NCBI GenBank assembly: GCA_049596955.1
Contig: JBMYMD010000035.1
Coordinates: forward strand, 1 to 12,281
DNA length: 12,281 bases
DNA from: UBA3478 sp049596955
GTDB lineage: Bacteria; Bacteroidota; Bacteroidia; Flavobacteriales; Flavobacteriaceae
Direction of reading: 5' to 3'
Below are positions 6,756 through 12,281 of the stretch, one piece after another. Both the position numbers and the translations under genes were made by a program. Each line of letters opens with the position of its first letter. Position 1 is the stretch's first letter. The notes beneath the pieces were generated by a model. It was not told where the DNA came from, did no database searches, and saw nothing but the letters and a program-made list of their open reading frames with translations.

Positions 6756-7208
6756 ATGAATCTTACGAAACTGCATTATTTTTTATTTTCTAAATTGGTC
6801 ATAGCTTGGATTGCAGGTGTGCGATTTTTGAGTGTTACTGATGATAGCGCCAAAACAATAGTGTCCTTATCCTGGTTTAATCAAAACCCTTTTAGGTCTA
6901 TTTTTTGGGCCGTTTTAGGAATGGCCGCTGAACTCTCAACAGGAATTCTTTTGATGAAGGCCATGAGGACTAATAAAGTAAAAGCTTCAATGCTTGTTAC
7001 TCAAAATCAGGGTTTCTTCTATAAAAAAGCTGTGGGTAAGATTGCATTTTCCTGTGTGGTAGGAGACCGTATTAGAGAATTGTTCGAGCAGTTAATCCAA
7101 GATAATGAGCCGAAAAAAATAGAATTAGTTTCAAATGGATATAACGAGCAAGGTGAACTTGTCTGCACCTTTAAATTTGAATGGTCTTTAAAACTAAAGA
7201 CAACTTAG
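6756..7208 (+). CDS. DUF4442 family protein (hotdog-fold, thioesterase-like)
   Basis: With the ATG at 6756 the product has 150 residues. It carries the pattern typical of flavobacterial DUF4442 proteins: NQNPF (42-46), FWAVLGMAAELSTG (50-63), a central SMLV and a terminal FKFEWSLK strand. DUF4442 belongs to the hotdog superfamily, which includes acyl-CoA thioesterases of the PaaI type. No substrate is known, and catalytic residues cannot be assigned from sequence alone. A TTG seven codons upstream (6735) is an alternative start, but ATG is preferred. The gene is divergent from padR, and a candidate PadR operator lies between them, so shared control is possible. It converges with the next lipoprotein gene, with 13 bp between the stops. 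Confidence 0.85.
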   Translation: MNLTKLHYFLFSKLVIAWIAGVRFLSVTDDSAKTIVSLSWFNQNPFRSIFWAVLGMAAELSTGILLMKAMRTNKVKASMLVTQNQGFFYKKAVGKIAFSCVVGDRIRELFEQLIQDNEPKKIELVSNGYNEQGELVCTFKFEWSLKLKTT

Positions 7209-7221
7209 AAGCTCTGTTGAT

Positions 7222-7836
7222 TTAATTCAAACACCAAGAACTGAAATCATCTCTTTGATCTTCAATCCAAAGCCTAAGAGGAGATTCACCTCTGTTACCC
7301 TTGTAATCGTATGGAATGTCATTAAAGCTACTGCTAATGCCTTGAGAAACCCAGGTATTGTTAAAACTGCTGATTTCATTGATGACCTTATCATTGATGA
7401 GCAATTGAATGCTGTAATTGCCTTTGAAGAATTCATCTGGAGCAAAAGAAAGATTGGTGTATACATGAAAAAAGGGCGCAGGGCCTTCTATTAAAACGGT
7501 TTCACCAAAGCCAATTAACTTGTCATAGTTCAGGAGTTGAACGGCTATTGTGCTAGATTCATCCTCGGAAGAATTATAAAAATCCCAACCAATAGAGATG
7601 AGGTTTGAGCTGCTGAACTTTCCTATTTTGTTGGGATAATTCGTTTCAGTTTCTACGCAAGATTCAGTGTTGAGCTGTTGATAATAAACAGTTTCTGAAG
7701 TAAAAGTAAGTGGCACAAAATCACAAATTCTATTTTCACATGGGTCAAATGAATCTGTAATTACGGGAGTTTCATTTTTAGAACAACTACAAAGTAAGGC
7801 CACAGCAATGAAGCCAAGATTTTTTTTCAAAGCCAT
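7222..7836 (-). CDS. Lipoprotein of unknown function
   Basis: From the ATG at 7836 the product has 204 residues. Residues 1-18 form a lipoprotein signal peptide (MALKKN, hydrophobic stretch, lipobox LCS-C with Cys18 as the lipidated residue). The mature protein has four more cysteines (about 33, 38, 60 and 202) that could form two disulfides. It is rich in Asn, Ser and aromatic residues and looks beta-rich, which suggests an outer-membrane-anchored globular domain. No family was recognised. A GTG at 7854 would add six residues (KKKIE) and is an acceptable alternative start. It is a single gene, divergent from the AIM24 gene across about 137 bp. Confidence 0.8.
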   Translation of the reverse strand: MALKKNLGFIAVALLCSCSKNETPVITDSFDPCENRICDFVPLTFTSETVYYQQLNTESCVETETNYPNKIGKFSSSNLISIGWDFYNSSEDESSTIAVQLLNYDKLIGFGETVLIEGPAPFFHVYTNLSFAPDEFFKGNYSIQLLINDKVINEISSFNNTWVSQGISSSFNDIPYDYKGNRGESPLRLWIEDQRDDFSSWCLN

Positions 7837-7973
7837 TTCAATTTTCTTTTTCACGCTAAAGGTAGTCTCAATTTTTATTTCTGAGTAAGAATTAGGGCCT
7901 TCAAATGAAATTTAGTTTTTACTTTTAGTTGAATTATCAAGTATTACAAAAGCAGAATTAAAAATATACTTCA

Positions 7974-8771
7974 ATGAATGCACACGAAATAGACTACGAG
8001 ATTTACGGTGAAGAAATGCAATATGTAGAAATTGAATTAGATCCGCAAGAGGCTGTAATTGCAGAGGCTGGAGGATTTATGATGATGGATGAAGGCATAG
8101 AAATGAATACCATATTTGGCGACGGAAGTCAACAAGATTCTGGAGTCTTGGGTAAATTATTTTCAGCAGGTAAACGATTAATAACGGGTGAGAGTCTGTT
8201 TATGACCGTTTTTTTGAATAATCTAACGGGCAAACGCAAGGTCAGTTTTGCATCGCCATATCCTGGAAAAATAATTCCTATTGATTTGTCAGAGCACGGC
8301 AATCGCTTCATTTGTCAAAAAGATGCTTTCTTATGCGCTGCTAAAGGCGTTTCTGTGGGAATTGAGTTTTCAAGAAAACTTGGAAGAGGATTTTTTGGAG
8401 GCGAAGGCTTTATTATGCAAAAACTCGAAGGAGATGGCCTCGCCTTTGTACACGCAGGAGGAACTTTAGCACATAAAGTACTGGCGCCTGGTGAAGTAAT
8501 GAAGGTCGATACAGGATGTATCGTAGGTTTCTCCCAAAACATAGACTACAATATTGAATTTGTGGGAGGTATAAGAAACACCCTTTTTGGTGGAGAAGGT
8601 TTATTCTTTGCTACCCTCAAAGGACCTGGTACGGTATTCATTCAGTCCTTGCCCTTTAGCAGATTAGCAAGTCGTGTGTTTGCTGCTGTGCCTCATGCAG
8701 GAGGAAGCCGAAAGGGAGAAGGTAGTATTTTAGGTGGTTTGGGCAATATTCTTGATGGTGACGGCATTTGA
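7974..8771 (+). CDS. AIM24 / TIGR00266 family protein
   Basis: The 265-residue protein is Gly-rich and beta-rich throughout. Recognisable stretches are VIAEAGGFMMMDEGIEM (28-44), FFGGEGFIMQKLEGDG (140-155), HAGGTL (160-165), VDTGCIVGF (178-186), and a second FGGEGLFFATLKGPGTVF (205-222), which shows internal symmetry. It ends in a flexible Gly tail. The family is named after yeast mitochondrial Aim24 and is widespread in bacteria as a predicted soluble protein with no known biochemical activity. There is no signal peptide or membrane segment. The ATG at 7974 starts the MNAHEIDYEI strand expected for the family. Its TGA directly abuts the stop of the convergent carboxypeptidase gene, with no bases between them and no terminator visible. 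Confidence 0.92.
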   Translation: MNAHEIDYEIYGEEMQYVEIELDPQEAVIAEAGGFMMMDEGIEMNTIFGDGSQQDSGVLGKLFSAGKRLITGESLFMTVFLNNLTGKRKVSFASPYPGKIIPIDLSEHGNRFICQKDAFLCAAKGVSVGIEFSRKLGRGFFGGEGFIMQKLEGDGLAFVHAGGTLAHKVLAPGEVMKVDTGCIVGFSQNIDYNIEFVGGIRNTLFGGEGLFFATLKGPGTVFIQSLPFSRLASRVFAAVPHAGGSRKGEGSILGGLGNILDGDGI

Positions 8772-9998
8772 TTAGAAGTGAAGGTAAACCCACTTTAAAT
8801 AAGCCGTTAGCCTGCTTCTGAGCACCCTGCCCTCAAGCGCATTGTTTTGAAATAAGGCGAAAAAAACCTCGTTCTTTTTTTTGGTTTGCACTAGGCCTAC
8901 ATAATTGTAGACTCCAGACATAGACCCTGTTTTTCCATAAAAATGTACATTGGTATTACCAATACTAAGTGTTCGCTTTGGTAATATCTCTTGAATGTAT
9001 GCTAAGGAATTCTCCTTTTTAAATTGCATTAACACCTGAGTTAGCTCTTTTGGACTGAGGAGGTTGTATCTCGAGAGTCCAGAACCATCCACCCATCGAC
9101 CTTTTATTTCGAGTTCTTTTTTTTGATTTTGAATTAAACTATCAATTTCAAATGAATTGTATAAATGCTTGGAATTGAGCAATAACATCTGCTCTGCTAA
9201 GAAATTATCGCTTTTTTCAAGCATGTACTTAATTAAAGAATCCGATTCAATTCCTTTAAGAGTAGTCCATGTTGTGGTCATCTCAATTTCAGTGGTAATC
9301 TGAACATCTTTGGCACTTAGTGAACTGATGAGCCCGCTCAGATCGACTTTGTCGTAAATAAATGGAATAGAGAGGCTGTCTTTTTGCGATTCAGCAATAA
9401 TAAATTCATTTTTAGTTTTTGCTCTTCTAAATTTAGGTACTTCAGCTTCTACACGAACATTGTCTTTAAAAAACTGAGGATAAATCTTTGAATTTAAGCT
9501 GTCTAAAAGGTTTATATAGACCTGATTTCCTGCGATAGGCATAGTGCTGAGTTCTGCCGAATAATACCTGTCGTAATCATCCCAAGACCATCCAGGAGCA
9601 TATGGAGAGACCGTTTCTTTATCATTTAAATGGATTATTAAATGCTCATGTGCTTCTATTAGAGAATCAAATTGTTCTTGATGAAGTTTAGGATGCCATA
9701 GGGTAGGGTCTCCCGTTGGTTTTAGATGTAAACTATCTCCTTGAGTATTAAATAGAACAAGTGGAATGTAATCTGGATGTACTTGTTTTGTGATTAGTGC
9801 AGTAACTAATTTGAGTGTGCTCGCAGGAATGAAATGTGCTTCAGAATTGTGCTGAAAGACCACCTTGCCCTTGTTTTGATTGAAAATAAGAGCTCCTGTA
9901 TGGTTTTGTGTACCCACTGTATTTAGATAATGCTTCTTCAGCGAAACACAAGAAAATAATAGACTTGAAAAAAGAAGTAATGTTAATTTTTTTAACAT
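8772..9998 (-). CDS. Lipid-anchored D-alanyl-D-alanine carboxypeptidase (PBP4/DacB type, peptidase S13)
   Basis: With the ATG at 9998 the protein has 408 residues. It starts with a lipoprotein signal peptide (MLKKLTLLLFSSLLFSC, Cys17 lipidated), which places it on the periplasmic face of a membrane. All three active-site motifs of serine penicillin-binding proteins are present: SxxK as STLK (Ser60, Lys63), SxN as SDN (263-265) and KTG (356-358). The roughly 200 residues between the first two motifs match the inserted domains of class C PBPs. Such enzymes trim or cleave D-Ala peptide bonds in peptidoglycan, and some act as endopeptidases. The open frame extends to a TTG at 10037, but the signal peptide decides for ATG 9998. 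The lipid anchor differs from soluble E. coli PBP4. Whether it is a carboxypeptidase, an endopeptidase or both cannot be told from sequence. Confidence 0.92.
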   Translation of the reverse strand: MLKKLTLLLFSSLLFSCVSLKKHYLNTVGTQNHTGALIFNQNKGKVVFQHNSEAHFIPASTLKLVTALITKQVHPDYIPLVLFNTQGDSLHLKPTGDPTLWHPKLHQEQFDSLIEAHEHLIIHLNDKETVSPYAPGWSWDDYDRYYSAELSTMPIAGNQVYINLLDSLNSKIYPQFFKDNVRVEAEVPKFRRAKTKNEFIIAESQKDSLSIPFIYDKVDLSGLISSLSAKDVQITTEIEMTTTWTTLKGIESDSLIKYMLEKSDNFLAEQMLLLNSKHLYNSFEIDSLIQNQKKELEIKGRWVDGSGLSRYNLLSPKELTQVLMQFKKENSLAYIQEILPKRTLSIGNTNVHFYGKTGSMSGVYNYVGLVQTKKKNEVFFALFQNNALEGRVLRSRLTAYLKWVYLHF

Positions 9999-10084
9999 GA
10001 TAATGGTATTCTTTAACGAAGTATTCTCAATTAGCAATAGAAATTCGTTTTACTTTTAATCTGCTAACAATAAAACCTCTTTTC

Positions 10085-10279
10085 ATGGCCAGAGCAATGC
10101 TTGAATATACCAAAACGGTTTTAAAAAAAGTAAGCTTTGATGCTCAACTTTTTTCTAAAGAAGTTAAAAAAGCATTATTGAGATTACTACCGTATGAAAA
10201 GGAAGAGTTGCGTTTATGGATTGAAGATTTTATAGTCGACAAACCGCAATTACAACCTAGTTTATTAATGTTTAACTGA
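10085..10279 (+). CDS. Conserved small protein of 64 residues, unknown function
   Basis: The sequence starts MARAMLEYTKTVLKKVSFD and is mainly helical, amphipathic and rich in Lys, Leu and Glu, with no signal peptide or Cys. It matches from memory a small protein type common in Bacteroidota (MLEYxKTVLxKVSFD, then a PYExEEL helix). Its function is unknown. It is divergent from the carboxypeptidase gene and followed within 5 bp by a strong terminator, so it is a single-gene transcript. That, together with the conserved start, supports a real gene despite its length. Confidence 0.85.
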   Translation: MARAMLEYTKTVLKKVSFDAQLFSKEVKKALLRLLPYEKEELRLWIEDFIVDKPQLQPSLLMFN

Positions 10280-10283
10280 TTTC

Positions 10284-10307
10284 AAATGCCGCTCAAGCGG
10301 CATTTTT
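10284..10307 (+). terminator. Rho-independent terminator after the 64-residue protein gene
   Basis: The stem AAATGCCGC/GCGGCATTT with loop TCAA is followed by a run of five T. It begins 5 bp after the stop codon. The T-run ends inside the stop codon of the convergent oxyR gene, so oxyR transcripts would also read through this hairpin. On the minus strand the U-tract is short, so termination there is probably weaker. Confidence 0.88.
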
Positions 10308-11244
10308 ACTTTAAAAGCGGACTAATTATTTGTACATCTTTGAGATGAACCGCCCCCTTTATTTTCGTTTTTATTTCTTTTTCAAGGGCTTTAATCAATT
10401 TCATCTTCAATTCGCTTTTGTGATGAATTAAACTGACTTCTCGTGCTGGTGCTGGTGCGCTGAACTGAATGAGATTTTGTCTCTGTTTTTTCTTGAGATT
10501 CGGCGTGTGTAAGTAGGGTAACAATGTCATTCCTAGTCCTTTGTCACAGAGTTGAATAAGGGTCTCAAAGCTCCCGCTTTCAATGCTAAAGCTGTTGGCT
10601 TCTTCTGCGGAGCTGGCTTTACAAAGATTGATTACGCCATCTCTAAAACAGTGCCCTTCTTGTAATAAAAGCACCTCCGAAAGGTTTAAATCGTTGGCGT
10701 CAATAAGCTTTTTAGAAGAAAGCTTGTGTTTTTTTGGAATATAGGCTACAAACGGCTCGTAATAGAGTGGAATTTCAATGATCTTTTTTTCGTGTAATGG
10801 CGTAGCGGCTATGGCGGCATCTATTTGACCTTCATGTAGTTCTCTAATGATTTGAGAGGTGTTTATTTCTTTTAAAATCAGTTTGACTTCTGGATATTTT
10901 TTTGAAAATGAGGCTAAAAATGAGGGCAGTAGGGTAGGCATAATCGTAGGGATTACACCTAATCTGAATTCTCCACCTACATAATCGATTTCTTGATTAG
11001 CAATGTCTTTAACCCGATCAGCTTCACGTAATATGATTTTTGCTTGACGGACTATCTTTTTTCCTGCTGAAGTCAGTGATATAGGAGTAGTGCTTCTATT
11101 GATGAGTTTGAGATTAAGTTCATCTTCTAATTTTAGAATTTGCATACTCAATGTGGGTTGAGTGACAAAACAGTGCTCAGCAGCGGCTGTAAAGTTCTGA
11201 TGCTTTGAAAGAGCGACTAAATATTGTAATTGCGTCAGAGTCAT
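10306..11244 (-). CDS. oxyR: OxyR-type LysR-family peroxide-sensing regulator
   Basis: The protein has 312 residues. An N-terminal winged helix-turn-helix (about 1-60, with LVALSKHQNFTAAAEHCFVT and TQPTLSMQI) is followed by a linker helix and a periplasmic-binding-like sensor domain from about residue 90. The sensor has LLLQEGHCFRDGVINLC. Its cysteines fall at residues 199 and 208, the same numbering and spacing as the redox pair of E. coli OxyR, so it should form a disulfide on contact with hydrogen peroxide. The typical targets, catalase and peroxiredoxin genes, are not in the window. It overlaps the upstream paiB-type gene by 4 bp (ATGA), which suggests co-transcription and coupled translation. 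It converges on the 64-residue protein gene. Confidence 0.95.
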   Translation of the reverse strand: MTLTQLQYLVALSKHQNFTAAAEHCFVTQPTLSMQILKLEDELNLKLINRSTTPISLTSAGKKIVRQAKIILREADRVKDIANQEIDYVGGEFRLGVIPTIMPTLLPSFLASFSKKYPEVKLILKEINTSQIIRELHEGQIDAAIAATPLHEKKIIEIPLYYEPFVAYIPKKHKLSSKKLIDANDLNLSEVLLLQEGHCFRDGVINLCKASSAEEANSFSIESGSFETLIQLCDKGLGMTLLPYLHTPNLKKKQRQNLIQFSAPAPAREVSLIHHKSELKMKLIKALEKEIKTKIKGAVHLKDVQIISPLLK

Positions 11245-11855
11245 TTTTGTTCTAAAAATTTACGCATTTCTTGTGCTAATGCTTTCGATTTATGGTCTCT
11301 TGCCTCAAGTTCAGTTATGATTCTGTCGTGATCTTGCTTTTTGTGTTGAGAAAGTTTAAAAGAAGCATGAATTTCTTCAATATGAAAACGAAAACCTAAT
11401 ATTCCCTTTATTTGATTCAAGGTATTGGGATGGTAGGAACCAAGCGAAACGGGTTCCTCAGTTTCGTAGGTATTGAGCATGATTTGAAGGTCATGTAAAA
11501 GTTCATCTCCTTGCACTTTATACACTGAACCATAGCAGTGTACGCTCAAGTAATTCCAGGTAGGTACATCTTCTTTTTGGTACCATTTTGATGAAATATA
11601 GGCATTAGGGCCTTGAAAAATACACAGCACATTAGAGATTGTTTCTTGTTTTTGCCATGCAATGGCCAATTCATTTTGAATAGCGAGATGAGAACTCAAT
11701 ATACCATCTGGTTTGGAATGCCATTGAAACGGCAAATGTACTGCCCAATTTTGAGTTGAATGAACAGGAGCAATTAAAGTTCCGAATGAGTAGGCACTTA
11801 TAAAGTCTTCAACAATTGTTTTGTCTTCAATCTTGAATTGATTAGGAATATACAT
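11241..11855 (-). CDS. PaiB-family FMN-binding protein
   Basis: A 204-residue soluble protein with the split-barrel flavin-binding pattern of PaiB: MYIPNQF at the start, HLPF (40-43), SSHLA (54-58), FQGPNAYISSKWY (80-92), VPTWNY (97-102) followed by VHCYG, and near the C-terminus KLSQHKKQDHDR. The family is named from Bacillus subtilis PaiB, described as a negative regulator of sporulation and protease genes. In other bacteria the role is unclear, and it may be a flavoenzyme rather than a DNA-binding protein. It overlaps oxyR by 4 bp and follows the DUF547 gene by 59 bp on the same strand. A perfect palindrome lies 3 bp upstream of its ATG. Confidence 0.93.
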   Translation of the reverse strand: MYIPNQFKIEDKTIVEDFISAYSFGTLIAPVHSTQNWAVHLPFQWHSKPDGILSSHLAIQNELAIAWQKQETISNVLCIFQGPNAYISSKWYQKEDVPTWNYLSVHCYGSVYKVQGDELLHDLQIMLNTYETEEPVSLGSYHPNTLNQIKGILGFRFHIEEIHASFKLSQHKKQDHDRIITELEARDHKSKALAQEMRKFLEQK

Positions 11856-11858
11856 AAG

Positions 11859-11870
11859 TAAAGCGCTTTA
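11859..11870. promoter_or_regulatory. 12-bp palindrome TAAAGCGCTTTA just upstream of the paiB-type gene
   Basis: This is a perfect 12-bp palindrome with a GC core in AT-rich DNA, 3 bp before the ATG. The core AAAGCGCTTT resembles operators of LacI-family repressors. No such regulator is in the window. Because of its position it could block transcription elongation or initiation at this short intergenic gap. It could also be chance. Confidence 0.4.
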
Positions 11871-11914
11871 ATGAGTTGGTAAAAGAGACTTTAAACCATC
11901 CGGTATAATAATTG

Positions 11915-12281
11915 TCAATCTAAAATATAATTATTGAGATCAATGTCCCAGTAGTACGGACTGTACTTGATTTGTTCAGATTTTAAATCTTCACTTGAAT
12001 TTTGTTGAACTAACTTTAAAATAGCTGATTTAGATCCAAAATCTCCTTTGTACCACAAAAATAATCGACTTAGTTCAATCTTATTATCTCCGTTAATGCT
12101 CGTGTTTTCTATAAAATGACGTTGGGCATTGTTCAATTGTTCTTCAATTTGCTCTAATTCGTATACCCTAGTAGGTGGACATGACCTAGCTCCACAATTC
12201 AGTGCAAAATGAATTCTAGAATCCAATTTCTGAACACTTAGCGCTTCGAAAAGCTTTGAAACAAAGGGTTTATTGACGAAT
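11915..12281 (-). CDS. DUF547 domain protein, C-terminal part (5' end beyond the window)
   Basis: The frame is open to the right window edge without a stop or a convincing start. The 121 complete codons seen are therefore the C-terminal part, and the true start lies outside. An internal TTG at 12226 is not the start. The hallmark is LDSRIHFALNCGARSCPP, the conserved core of DUF547, followed by helices and the closing YSPYYWDIDLNNYIL. DUF547 proteins are usually secreted or envelope proteins of 230-300 residues with no known activity. The HFALNC-SCPP cysteines are conserved in the family and may form the active or metal-binding site (inference). The stop lies 59 bp before the paiB-type gene, on the same strand, so the three genes may share a transcript. 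Confidence 0.88.
   Translation of the reverse strand, partial: FVNKPFVSKLFEALSVQKLDSRIHFALNCGARSCPPTRVYELEQIEEQLNNAQRHFIENTSINGDNKIELSRLFLWYKGDFGSKSAILKLVQQNSSEDLKSEQIKYSPYYWDIDLNNYILD

Noticed and set aside
7227..7494. Overlapping 79-codon frames on both strands inside the lipoprotein gene
   Set aside because: The lipoprotein frame has a clear signal peptide and lipobox. The others lack start context and domains.
8129..8542. Open frames on both strands within the AIM24 gene
   Set aside because: They are alternative-frame shadows of a well-recognised family protein.
12224..12226. TTG at 12226 as the start of the DUF547 gene
   Set aside because: The frame stays open to the window edge and the DUF547 core starts only a few residues later. 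The gene is cut by the window rather than starting here.

Overview
The window looks like a chromosomal segment of a flavobacterium-like member of the Bacteroidota. The evidence is low GC content, starts without Shine-Dalgarno sequences, one good TTG-N21-TAnnTTTG promoter, and gene families typical of that group: a PadR-PspC pair, a DUF4442 protein, an AIM24/TIGR00266 protein, a PaiB-OxyR pair and a conserved 64-residue protein. There are no tRNA or rRNA genes, insertion sequences, CRISPR arrays or phage genes.

Layout. (1) Positions 135-3140 hold a terminator and a very large minus-strand gene for a secreted, acidic, Asn/Asp-rich curlin-repeat protein of 982 residues. It has about 32 repeats with a strict 24-residue period and ends in a run of canonical 11-residue curlin half-repeats. 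(2) Positions 3141-3794 are an AT-rich, mostly gene-free divergent region. It holds a possible promoter and a possible CxxC-containing leader peptide ahead of trxB. (3) trxB (+) ends tail-to-tail, with a 4-bp overlap, against a minus-strand padR-pspC operon. (4) The padR promoter overlaps a dyad that could be the PadR operator and lies between padR and a divergent DUF4442 gene. (5) Next come an unknown lipoprotein (-), an AIM24 protein (+), a lipid-anchored PBP4-type D,D-carboxypeptidase (-) and a 64-residue conserved protein (+) with a clear terminator. (6) The right end is a minus-strand run: a DUF547 gene cut by the window edge, then paiB and oxyR, which overlap by 4 bp.

How the genes fit together. 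Most genes concern the cell envelope (curlin fibre, PspC membrane protein, lipoproteins, penicillin-binding protein) or thiol/peroxide homeostasis (TrxB, OxyR with both redox cysteines). The window is not one pathway. It is a set of short transcription units packed tail-to-tail. The most unusual item is the giant curlin-like protein. Its internal 24-residue ladder, the change of period at its C-terminus and the traces of a roughly 150-residue block duplication are all directly visible. No curli secretion gene (csgE, csgF, csgG) is in view.
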